64,000 nt of DNA from Batillaria attramentaria (taxonomy: Eukaryota > Mollusca > Gastropoda > Batillariidae): the NCBI GenBank assembly GCA_018292915.2, contig JACVVK020000497.1, positions 407,001-471,000 on the forward strand, given 5' to 3'. The position numbers were made by a program, and so were the translations under genes. Under the pieces are notes generated by a model, which worked only from the letters and a program-made list of their open reading frames with translations, made no database searches and had not been told where the DNA came from. Shown here piece by piece: positions 25,457-36,595 of this stretch (positions within the stretch are counted from its first letter, which is position 1; each line of letters begins with the position of its first letter).

Positions 25457-25782
25457 ACTTGCATGTGTGTGTGTGTTGTGCGTTTTTTATTTGTTCGTTT
25501 ATTTTATTTTGTGTGTATGTGTGTGTTTCTTTGTTTGTTGTATGTTGTGGCTTTTATGTGGTTTGTTGTTGTTGTTGTTGTTGTTGTAGAGTTGTCTTTT
25601 TTTTTTTGGGGGGGGGGTATTGGGGGGGGTATTGGGGGGGGGGGTATTTTGTTTTATTCAGCCTTTCTGGTCTTATGCGCTGGCGAGTTCAACAAACGAA
25701 TTTACCAATTTCCTTTTCTTCAATAAACCTGAAAGGTTTACTGGTGCTCTGGTTACAATTTTTTTCTTTAAAAAAATCAGTT

Positions 25783-25832
25783 ATATGGTGGAAAAGGACG
25801 TTAAACTCCCAAACACCCACCCACCCACCCTT
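25783..25832 (+). mobile_element. SINE 3' fragment
   Basis: Only atggtggaaaaggacgttaa and the CACC tail remain. It follows an A/T-rich stretch. Confidence 0.75.
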
Positions 25833-25904
25833 CAAAGAAATCAGAGAAGCCGACAGCAAAACAGTCAAACCGCTCCTACTATATCCTCTTTTAGATGAAA
25901 ATAT

Positions 25905-26190
25905 TACTTTAAACGGGCTGATTCATTCTTCGCTAAGCCAGCTCACGTTTTGGACCAGTTTCGCTTGTGAGTGCGTCTGTACGCTCGAAATACACCATCT
26001 AGTACAGCTCTTAATGCGACACGACGTTGTTTACACTTTGCGCGAGCGGTCGAACATTCAAACTCTACGATTGTTGTTAATGAACTGCTGGAGCGCTCAG
26101 TGTGGCGCCGCATCATCGAGAGCGCCTCTGCTGGCTCAGTGCCACTATTATAGACGCTGTCACTGTCCAGGTGTCTAATTGTTCCTTCCC
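25905..26190 (+). repeat. Dispersed repeat A, copy 2
   Basis: Reverse orientation relative to 5697-6005. It contains gtacagctcttaatgcgaca, gttgtttacactttgcgcga and ggctcagtgcc, and begins near aaacgggctgattc. Confidence 0.75.
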
Positions 26191-26239
26191 ATATCGAGTC
26201 TAATCCATGTGCAGACTCGTTTGCGGTGCCTGTCTCGCC

Positions 26240-26512
26240 TTCGTGTACACACGCACGCACAAAAATCAAGTGTGCACGCTAAAAATCCCACGTTCATCTT
26301 TCGAAGAAGAGTAGGCTGTGGCCGGTGGCGTGGTAAACAGAAATACTGTCGCACGCACCAGAGTGAATAGCAGGGTGGAAGTTTGCACACAAAGTAGCGC
26401 TTAACGGCAGCAGGCTTTCACTGCTTCGTCCTCCAGCCCTGCGGCGCCGTGAGCATTTCAGCAGAGATGGATATGTGCGCCGAGGAGAAGTCTGCCATAC
26501 CATACCATTAGT
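26240..26512 (+). repeat. Dispersed repeat B, copy with pentanucleotide tail
   Basis: Contains cacgcacgcacaaaaatcaa, cagcaggctttcactgcttc and gatggatatgtgcgccgagg, ending at ccataccatacca. It lies beside repeat A copy 2, so the two could belong to one larger element. Confidence 0.7.
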
Positions 26513-26976
26513 TGTGTGATGATAGATACATCTCAGAACGAAGAAAAACAATGCTGGACACTCCTGACTACCGCACTGAGTTCACCCTGCTCCCACGGTG
26601 GCCAAACCTCGTATGAATACAATGCAAACTGAACGTTACCAGCAAATACTCAGGAACATGTCTCGTAATCACCAATAATAAAGTCCACTTATTTCTATGC
26701 TCGCGTAGTGCCAACGTTACTGAAGGTAGAATTTGGACAGCTGTTGCCCAGTTGCGGTCCTTTCAGTCTCTGCTTGTTCCGTGTGTACACAGTCATTCTG
26801 TGCTGGAAGAACTGAAACACTCGGACTGTACTGCTCATGTGTATAGTTGTGGCAGGATTGTTTGTGAAATACTGCGGAGTTGGGCTTTGGTCCTGACTAC
26901 TTGCTCAGGTGATTTTGATAGCTTTGTAAGATTGTTTGGAGATCGTTTGTTTTATCATAAGAAAACCGTTTGTACA

Positions 26977-27326
26977 AAGGCCCCGATCCACGATCCCCCA
27001 CGGCCGTACGGCACTGCCCGTTTCCGTGGCAACGGGCAAAATGTGACGTCACCGTCCGGCGCTGCCGTATGCTTGATGGCGATCCAGCATGTTCTATTTC
27101 ATCCGGCGTCAGGCATCCCTCAAGCGTCCGGCAGCCAATGAAAATGCTTTAAAATCGCAACCAAAACACGCGCCATGGAGCGAAAACTGTGTATTACGTA
27201 CTTCCGACCGGCAGGGCCGTATTGCACTGCCAGACCGTGTAGCGCTCCCCGCCATACGGCACGCCTCATCAGGCAAAGTCATACGGCGGTGCCGTACGGC
27301 CGTGAGGGATCGTGGATCGGGGCCTT
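26977..27326. mobile_element. MITE with ~37-bp terminal inverted repeats (350 bp)
   Basis: The left end (aaggccccgatccacgatcc, continuing to about 27013) is matched by the reverse complement of 27290-27326 with a single mismatch. The inside is GC-rich, contains the small hairpin gcccgttt/aacgggc, and has no transposase. No target duplication longer than two bases is visible, so the superfamily is unknown. Confidence 0.8.
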
Positions 27327-28189
27327 CACCATGGTGAGAGCTGAAAGAGTAGGGAGACTACTTGTTATATGCTGTTGCAGTTTCACAACTATAGTTGGAG
27401 TAAACAGTTCGCCTAGACTTCTGGTGCCCACCTCTTTAAGCTGAACTTCATATGGAATAGATTTTAAAAAAAATTACTTAACTTACGTAGTCATGCGTTC
27501 TAATTATCACTTTTTACTGTTCGTTTGTCTAACGGCATGTGGAGAAGCGCCCCCCCCCCCCCCCAATAATCAAACAATCAAACAACAACTGTTACGAAGA
27601 AAGAAACAAAACTTCCTCCACTCTCCTCCAAAAACAAACAACAAAGGCCATCCATCCACCCCCCCCCCCTCCCCTCACCAAAAACAAAAACTTGAAGAGA
27701 AAAGAAACAAGCAAAAGAAAACACCAGCAAAATAACAAACAAACAAACAAACAAAGGTAGTATGCAAATATATCGTTCCTTCTATCAGCCGCACTATGTC
27801 CTGTGCGACCATTCAAAACTCAGAAACAAAACCACACACAGAACAGGCCACACCAGACATACGTACTCCACACCGCTTACAGAACTTGTTCAAGTGATTG
27901 TGACTGTGATCTCAGCGCAGTTTTGTGAACCCCCTCCGGGGCAAACAGAGCAAAGCAGGTGAAAACACACCTTACCTGATTAGTCACGCTTCAGTCCTTT
28001 GGGACACGGTTCACGAGGTGCACGCTTCGATTACCAATCACTGACCGTGTCCGGGTGTTTTGGTACTAGTCAAGTAGAGCCGTTTTAATTCTTAATGTAG
28101 ACAGGAGTTGTGGGCCTTGAAATCTTCTGCCTTGTCGACCGCAAACGGCAAGTACTTGTGTCAGCGACTGACTTACTTTTTCTGCCCTT

Positions 28190-28254
<65 letters not shown>

Positions 28255-28283
28255 TCTCTCTCTCTCTCTCTCTCTCTCGCACG

Positions 28284-28354
<71 letters not shown>

Positions 28355-28472
28355 CAACAACAACAACAACAACAAATCAAATCAATTTTATTAATCACAA
28401 AAAGGAAAAATGTAAGCCATCTGAAACAATAATAAATGAATTAGAATAGATTAAAAACTCAGTTAAGAGCAT

Positions 28473-28535
<63 letters not shown>

Positions 28536-28791
28536 GAGCGTTTACAACAGATACAACAGATCCCCAAATCAATCAAAATCGAAAAGGACTACCAAAAACC
28601 CATCACAGTTATGCAAAAGACACAGAGCTTGAAGGAACAAAATCAAGACCACCATTAAAAAAAACAACCAAAAAAAGCAGAATTTATTAAAATATTATTT
28701 ATTACTATAATTTAGAATATAAAATATATGCAGTATCTCGAAAGGCAATGGTTATAAAGACAACCACCCAAAATTGCAACCACCCAAAATT

Positions 28792-28825
<34 letters not shown>

Positions 28826-30252
28826 TATTGCACTTGAAACAAAAGTATCACACTGTTTTGAGTCTTGGTTCACACAATGGCCGACCCGTAGATTCCTAAT
28901 TAGTTTGGACAGATTCAAATTTTGTAATGCTAGGTCTCTGGTATTCAGTTCAAGTACATCTTTGAAATACTCTGCAGGACGCTTATGTGCTGACAGCATG
29001 AGACAAAATGTGTACAAATTTCTGGTGTAACACACAACACGGCATAAAGAGCGTTGTTGCAGCATTAATGTGGACATGCACACAAATAAAGAAGTACAGT
29101 GTACAGCTCATTCGGCGATAATTTACGCACTCCAACCACCCCACCCCTTCCCCAAATTAATCCCTCCCCCCCCCTCCCCCGAACCACGCCCAGAAAGGGA
29201 GAAAACCCCAACAACTGAACTCCCGTTTTGTTTGAATACACTTGACCTCTCAACGCAGCAAGAACACATGACTGGAACTGGGAAAAAATCAAGGCCACAC
29301 GGGTTGCTGCTCGCCTTTACGGGAACCGGTCTGATCCCCAAAAACCAAAACCATTACAATGTACCACCGATGTGTCTGGCATAACCGCCTAAAGATAAAC
29401 CCAGGGGAAACGCGTTATCCTGTTTGATGACGATGGTATTAAATAAATCTGCTTCAACCTTTTATTGCCGATAACATGTTTCCAAACCTAAGCATTTAAA
29501 AAAATCTCTCGGACCAAAACTCACACAACCTTCCCGAGAAATCGCTGACTTTGCCAACAAAGTTGTTTTCGGCTAAACGCCTTTGCTGATAGCTTTCCTT
29601 GGAAACTTCAAATCACAGGAAATTAATTCTACTGTCCGCTGTGTCCATAAAGGTGTTTTTGGCAGAAGACCCCCCCGCCCCTCCCCTCACACACACACAC
29701 CCGTAATCTTTCTACAGGGAATTTTAATACAGCGCGCAAATCACAGGAAATGAAAACTGGCGTTCACTCTGCCAAACAAAGAATGTTGTCAAAAAAATCC
29801 AGAAAGCGTTTGATTTCAAATTAGGCCTCAATAATAAACGACGTGCACTGGTTTTGGATCCCCTGAAACGCTGAATGGTTCGATCAACTCGTTAGTCGTG
29901 AACTTAAAACACTTCTCTAGTCCAGGGAGGCAGGGCGATGAAAGCATCTCTACAGTTTTCGTAGTTCCAAGCAGCCTAAGGCAAAAATCCGCTGAATGAA
30001 TACAGCAGGCACCCTGATCCGTTTTCCTAGCATTCTGACGACAAATTTCCCTCAAGATCAGAAAACAACGCTGAAACGCTTACTGTCGTAGTGTTTCGGG
30101 ACGATGTAGCTGCATCATGAATGCATCGACCTGCATGGGAAATTGTCATACGTCGGCTGAGGCAAAAGTATGTTTTCAAGACTGGACAAGGCCCTGTACG
30201 CCACAATACTAACCTGTGAGCACCGCATGCTGCAGGATTTGGCACAGCCCTA
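27327..30252. other. Intergenic and 3' flank of the tubulin gene
   Basis: Poly-C tracts at 27549-27564 and 27657-27670, CA/CT arrays at 28188-28375 and 28472-28531, and (GA)n at 28800-28826. No exon is recognised; the 3' untranslated region ends somewhere below 30253. Confidence 0.5.
28188..28375. repeat. Compound (CA)n(CT)n(CA)n(CAA)n microsatellite
   Basis: Four adjoining simple tracts; another (CA)n is at 28472-28531. Confidence 0.95.
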
Positions 30253-31403
30253 CTACCTCGAATAACGCCCCCCTTTACTGGACTGTCCTTTCCCGCCACC
30301 GTGTTTCCCCCCACCACGACCACCCCCACCCCCACGCCCACCGCCACCCCCACCCCCACCACGACCTGGGTGGCTCGCTCCCCTCCCGCCCATTCTTCCA
30401 CCACCCATACCCCCTCGCCCATACGAGCCATGGCTGGAATGTGAGCTCGGCATATCCGAGTCCATCGAGACCTCTCTGTAGTCCATCTCCAGGGCAGCCA
30501 GATCCTGGCGGGCCTCGAAGAACTCGCCCTCCTCCATCCCCTCTCCGATGTACCAGAAGACGAAGGCGCGTTTAGCGAACATGAGGTCGAACTTGCGGTC
30601 CAGGCGAGCCCAGGACTCGGCGATGGCCGTGGTGTTGCTCAACATGCATACGGCGCGAAGAACCTTGGCCAGGTCACCGCCAGGGACGACGGTTGGAGGC
30701 TGGTAGTTGATGCCCACCTAGTGAAAGACGGTCACAGGGAGGTGATTCAGTACAGAGGTGAAGGACAGAGTATAGCTCAAGAAGACGCGAGTTTTCATGG
30801 GGAGTGTGCTTTTCCGCTCCTCTTCCACTTCTTATACCTTTTTGTTCCATTTATTCAGCTAAATTGTCGCTGTGGAATTCTTGTTTTCTACAATTTTGAG
30901 AATATCCGAGGATGACACACACGCCATCCAACTGTTCTCAAAAATCGAGCCACAGTATGTTCCGCCGGGAGCTGAAACTTTGGCAACAACAACAAAACAA
31001 ACACCACCACCACCACCACCAATAACAACAACAACAACAACAAAACGAAGATCAAAATCAACGCCAAAACAAAACACAACAACAAGAAAATCCTGCATAT
31101 TATAAGCCAGACTGACCTTAAATCCAGTAGGGCACCAGTCCACAAACTGAATGGACCGTTTGGTCTTGATGTTGGCGATGGACGCGTTCACGTCCTTGGG
31201 CGTGACGTCACCTCTGTAGAGCAGAGAGCAGGCCATGTACTTGCCGCGACGTGGGTCGCATTTCACCATCTGATTGGCAGGCTCGAAGCAGGCGTTGGTG
31301 ATCTCGGACACTGTCAACCGCTCGTGAAACGCCTTCTCGGCCGGGACGATGGGTGCGTACGTGACGAGCGGAAAGTGAATCCTGCGCAGAAATGATTACG
31401 TAC

Positions 31404-31490
<87 letters not shown>

Positions 31491-34400
31491 TTAGGTAAAG
31501 ATTTCCTGAAGTGTTCTTTGCGTCTACTTCCAGGAAATCAAGCCAACCACGGTGTAGGTATTCCCAACCTCACTCCTGCTATCTCTACTTAGCCCTATTG
31601 CTATTCCTCCTAGTCCTGCTACTACTCCACCTGTCCCTAACACTTCTGCCTCACTATTCTCCTCCTTTTTCTACTTAGACACTAGGTAGTAGAGGAAAAG
31701 AACCTATGAGCCACCGGGAATCGAGTAAGCCAAGGGTGGTTATCCATGCTCAGAGTATTAACTCCACTTCCTCCATGGGTATGAGAACCAATGAACACTG
31801 GTCCTACCTCAGTTTCGCTTACTGCTCGAACTCCGAGCGGGGCAGATAGGACGGAAATCCGGCAGTGAACTGCTAACCCTACCAACAACAAAAAAAGTGT
31901 TTTTATCTCTCCTTTTTTCATTGAGTTAACAGTCTACTACGTGTACCCTTACCAATATATCTCCTAGTCTTGCCATTACTGTCCTTACGGACTACTCCTG
32001 TCGCTAGTCCTTGCCCTACCACCAATACTCCTCCTCCTGCTCTAGGCATTACTATTCCTACTTCTACTCCCTTTGCTTGTTTTGCTCTCACCATTATTGT
32101 TATTCCTGCTAGTCCTACCACTGCTCTACTCCCTTCGCTGCTTTTGCTCTCACCATTATTGTTATTCCTGCTAGTCCTACCACTGCTCTACTCCCTTCGC
32201 TGCTTTTGCTCTCACCATTATTGTTATTCCTGCTAGTCCTACCACTGCTCTACTCCTAAGACTACTTCCCCACTCTTACCACTATTCTTCTCCGTTGTCA
32301 CTACTACTCTTATCAGTTTTCGCCTAGTCTTACCGTTGCTGTTACTCCGGCCTTCTCCTGCTACCCTTACCACCAGGACTCCCCCTACCTACCACCAGGA
32401 CTCCCCCTACCTACCACCAGGACTCCCCCTACCTACCACCAGTACTCCCCTTACCTACCACCGGTACTCCCCCTACCTTCCACCAGGACTCCCCCTACCT
32501 ACCACCAGTACTCCCCCTACCTACCACCAGGACTCCCCCTACCTACCACCAGTACTCCCCCTACCTACCACCAGGACTCCCCTTACCTACCACTAGGACT
32601 CCCCCTACCTTCCACCAGGACTCCCCCTACCTACCACCAGTACTCCCCCTACCTACCACCAGGACTCCCCCTACCTACCACCAGTACTCCTGATCCCACT
32701 CCCACCGTTCTTACCATGAGACTACCACTACTTCTCCTTCCTTACCCCTTCTACTGCTCATCCTCCTCCCCACTACTTCTGCTAACACCATTCTGGGACA
32801 GTCGGTGGCTCAACGGTCCTGGGTTCGAATCCCGACAGGGCCAAACATTTGTACAGGCCTTTTCTTACGTCGCCCTGCTTCCACTGACTGTGAACTGGAT
32901 CTGTCTGTGTAACTTGTCCATTACAGTCAAGGTTACATAAACTGTGCCCGACCTGGCAGTCTGACTGGATTGAATAAGCTGTTCAGCTGGACTGTTCAGT
33001 TAGGGGAACTATCCCCATCCCCCGTAATCTGCCCCTGAGAGCCGTCTCCAGTCACCTCGTTGTGGCGGGGGACGATCAACCCCAGCTAACCAACCAACCA
33101 ACCAGCCAACTAATACTATTCCTGAAGCGCCCTCCTCTCCCCCTTGATCTGGCGATTCCCACTGATACTTCGGTTCCCCCTAATACTCCCCCCTCCCCCA
33201 CTACTTCTTCTGCCACCTTCCCCACTGTGACTACAACAGCAATCTCTCGAACCTGGGGTACGGCACAAGGTTGGTCTGGAACTCGATCAGGTCCACATTG
33301 ATGGACCCTTCGAATCGCAGAGATGCGGTGATGGCAGACACCACCTGGGCGAAGAGACGGTTGAGGTTGGTGTAGGTGGGGCGCTCGATGTCCAGGTTAC
33401 GGCGGCAGATGTCGTAGCAAGCCTCGTTGTCAAGGAGGAAGGCACAGTCTGAGTTCTCCAAAGTGCTATGGGTCACCAGCACGCTGTTGTAAGGTTCCAC
33501 GATTGTGGGGGATATCTAGAGAGATAAACATTGTCAGGGATATCTAGAGAGATAAACATTGTCAGGGATATCTAGAGAGATAAACATTGTCAGGGATATC
33601 TAGAGAGATAAACATTGTCAGGGATATCTAGAGAGATAAACATTGTCAGGGATATCTAGAGAGATAAACATTGTCAGACTTCAACGTTGTATTTTTAAAT
33701 ATCGCTAGTCAAACTGGCGTTAACGTTTTTATCTTGCCAGGATAACTAACTATGATACGATATTCCTTGTGTCGGGATTTTCTATCTTTCTTTCCTTTTT
33801 TGGTGTGGGGAAATTCGTATTGCAAGGGGCACAACTAGTGATTCCGATGAAATCGACGGCCATGCTGACTGCTCGCCCCTGGTTTTCATGCTGCGACTGA
33901 CAAAGCCTCGGTAAGTTGCACAGCCATTGTTTGGGCAGCTCTTTAGGGGGCTGGTGTCGACATTCCCAGTGAAAAATCGCCGGTACAATACCTCCGAACC
34001 GCCTGAAATTCTAGAAAGGTGCATGAGCGGGTGGGGGGTTGGGGTGGGAGAAGGGGCAAGGCGTCAAGTTTCATGTTGTTTCTAAACCAAGCGATTCAAG
34101 AGAGACAGACCTGCGGTGCTGGGTAGATGGAGAACTGGATCTTGGTGCGTTTCCCGTAGTCGTGCACCAGCCTCTCCATGAGCAGGGCACAGAACCCGGA
34201 GCCGGTCCCTCCGCCAAAGCTGTGAAAAACCAGGAAACCCTGCAGCCCCGTACAATTGTCGGCCAGCTTCCGGATCCGATCCAGGACCAGATCCACTATT
34301 TCCCTGCCGATCGTGTAGCGACCCCTGGCGAAATTGTTTGCAGCGTCTTCTTTCCCTAAAAAACAGAAGAAGAAAAAACAGACAGGAGTCTTATCATAGC

Positions 34401-35580
34401 TCAGAGGACAATCTTCCGAGGACACAAAGAGGCATTTAGCCAAGTTCGATCGGTTTGGATTTGATTCGGAATAAATATTTTCCATCCTGAAGCGCTTGTC
34501 AACATAAGTCACGTGATACTTGCCCGGATGTCAAGCTGCGAGGGGAGGCTGGGAGCATGCATTAGTAATCCGGTAAAATGTGATTTCAAAAACCGCAGTG
34601 GTAACAACAACAAACCTGCCCCCCCCCCCCCTCGTTGCCTCGGTTTTGTTATCACGTGACACGGTTCCTATGGTGACAGAGGACGTTGCAGCAGTAACCG
34701 ATCATTTCAGTTGAAGGGAACAAGCCCAGCTGAATTGAACTGAATTTCAGGGGTCAATGGGTTAAATTCTAACCTGAGATGAGTTGCTCCGGGTGGAACA
34801 GTTGTCGGTAGGTGCCAGTTCGGACCTCGTCAACCACTGTGGGTTCAAGGTCAACAAAAATACAACGTGGCACGTGCTTCCCGCAGCCTGAAAATGACAC
34901 AGGCAATCAAAGGAATGACATGATTATGGAACGCTAAACGTTGCAGTCTTGCTGTGGACACAATTGTATCAAGGACTAGACAGACAAGGCGCCAAATCTA
35001 ACACTACGTACTACGCTTCAAAGGACACGCCTGTGGGTACGCCTACAGGTTCAAAATAGTCGTAGTACTAAGATGATTACACGGCCTGCACCGCAGGTGC
35101 CGTAGTTCCCAGGCTTAGGTAAACGATGGGGTGTTTATGACAGGAAGCGCGGAATTGTGCCCTGTCACGCAGTCTCAAACCGCATGGACCTCCATAGAAT
35201 CATCACACCACCATCCTCATCATCATGCATAATAAAAATTGCTCCAGCTTCCCAGCCCTCCTTGGATTCCACCCAAGACCTGGGAGGAATACCACTCGAG
35301 TTCGCAAAGACTTGGGGCAGCAATAAAAAAAATGTTTAAAAAAATTGCGCAGCACGAGGGAAAGCTTTTCAGAGGTCTAACGGAGGCAGCAGTATATTGT
35401 ATCTGCCCTACCTGTCTCTTGAAAGAAGGTCTGGTAGGAGTCGTCTGCTCCGCCCAGGGTGTAGGCGGTTGGCATGAAGCCGTCCGGTTGGATGCAGTGT
35501 TCCAGACAATACAACTCCCAGCATGCATTGCCGATCTGACAGCCCGCTTGCCCCATGTGTATTGAGATGATTTCTTTCAT
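30253..35580 (-). CDS. TUBA: Divergent alpha-tubulin with a Gly/Arg-rich C-terminal tail (6 exons, 506 aa)
   Basis: Alpha-tubulin is the GTP-binding subunit of the alpha/beta heterodimer that builds microtubules. I assembled six exons: 35580-35412, 34887-34774, 34355-34111, 33515-33253, 31381-31117 and 30717-30253. All introns are GT-AG; the coding sum is 1521 nt, in frame throughout. The protein starts [13 protein letters not shown], has the tubulin signature GGGTGSG at 142-148, [14 protein letters not shown] around the catalytic Glu254, and [14 protein letters not shown] in exon 5. It aligns without gaps to canonical alpha-tubulin through Val435. Oddities: residue 40 is Tyr instead of the acetylated Lys; the N terminus is MKEI instead of MREC; and after Val435 comes a 71-residue tail (four RGG motifs, 8 Arg, 3 Lys, 2 Asp) instead of roughly 15 acidic residues ending in Tyr. 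The exon-4 acceptor lies in a 28-bp tandem repeat. The reading frame is intact and the splice sites are good, so I read it as a functional paralogue. Germline or ciliary use is a guess. Confidence 0.95.
31408..31486. repeat. (GT)n microsatellite, tubulin intron 4
   Basis: About 39 GT units beginning 26 bp upstream (in transcript order) of exon 5, next to its acceptor. Confidence 0.95.
32071..32253. repeat. 62-bp repeat, about three copies, tubulin intron 4
   Basis: tttgctctcaccattattgt followed by tattcctgctagtcctacc recurs at 32081, 32143 and 32205. Confidence 0.88.
32366..32690. repeat. 22-bp pyrimidine-rich repeat, about 14 copies, tubulin intron 4
   Basis: Units of type taccaccaggactcccccta alternate aggact and agtact variants. 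The 31555-32365 flank is an older, diverged ctcctgctactcctac-type stretch. Confidence 0.9.
32798..32940 (+). mobile_element. tRNA-like SINE fragment in tubulin intron 4
   Basis: gacagtcggtggctcaacgg is followed at once by the B box gggttcgaatcccg and a gggccaaacatttgtacagg core. The region between the A and B boxes appears deleted. It resembles the other SINEs but is not the same family. Confidence 0.6.
33511..33678. repeat. 28-bp repeat carrying the exon-4 splice acceptor, six copies
   Basis: gatatctagagagataaaca followed by ttgtcagg recurs at 33511, 33539, 33567, 33595, 33623 and 33651. On the minus strand each unit reads tttatctctctag/atatcc. The first copy supplies the real acceptor of tubulin exon 4 (33516/33515). 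Confidence 0.95.
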
Positions 35581-36595
35581 TGTGGCGATTTACAACAGCC
35601 GCGTTGAAGGTGACTAGTTGTTTTTGAACGTTTGAAAGGAGGTGCGGAAGGGGGGGGGGGCTGTGGGGGTGGGGGGGGGGTGAGGGGGGCGATATTGAGT
35701 TGAAAATGAGCAGCCCGGGGAAGGGAAGGTGGCGATAAATCTAAAACGCAGCAAAGTTTTTAGCAGACAGTTACGGTAAACCAGCAACAAAAATATAAAT
35801 AATCTGATAAAACAATTCGTGACTCACAGGAGTAATGTGTAAAAGAGGGCCGGGGGGAGGGGGGATAGTAAGGAGATAGAGGAGGAGAACGGGAGACGCT
35901 CGATGAAATTCTTCCAGAGGAGAAACAGCTGTGCTGAGAGATCAAGAGGAACAGATGAAAGAGCAGCAGAGCTGGAGCTCAGAAAAAAACACTGGAGGAG
36001 AATCTGCGGCCCTCAGAGCAGCTAGTCAGGACGGTCACATTAGATTCAGATCGGCAGGGCAATGAAGGGAGTGGAGAGTCCATGGTAGTGGTGGTGGTAG
36101 TGGTTGTGGTGATGGTGGTGGTGGTGGTTGTGGTGGTGGTGATGGGTTATAGAGCTTTATCGTCTTCTGTTCACCACAAAGGGGGTTTCCAGAATGACGT
36201 GAGGGCACCGAAGAAAGCGCTGTACGCGGCAGACGAGGCGGGATGTACTGACAAAACAAGCTGAGTTCATTGAAGCGTGTTTGAGACGAGTTCCCCGGTT
36301 ATTTCTAAATAATTGGCAAGGATAGTCGGTCAGCTTACTGGTTGCGTGTGATGTCAAAGATGGTACAAGGTGTCTCGAACAAGGGCAAAGAAATAAAGTT
36401 CAGCTTGACAACTGCATTCGGCACTAGTGCAAAAGGCAACTATGGACCGTATGATATCACTCGTTGAAGCTGAGTTTAGAGGTCTAGGGATATGCTGTTC
36501 ACTTCTGCTTGGAATGCTGAACTTGAAATAATGACTTGCCCTAGCTTAGCAAACTGCTCAGGGCTGACTGGATGGAGGTCATGCTCACTACTTGT
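35581..36595. other. Upstream region of the tubulin gene
   Basis: G-rich tracts (35640-35690) and a (GGT)n run (36082-36142). The 5' untranslated region and promoter of the tubulin gene should lie here; no core element is clear. Confidence 0.45.
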
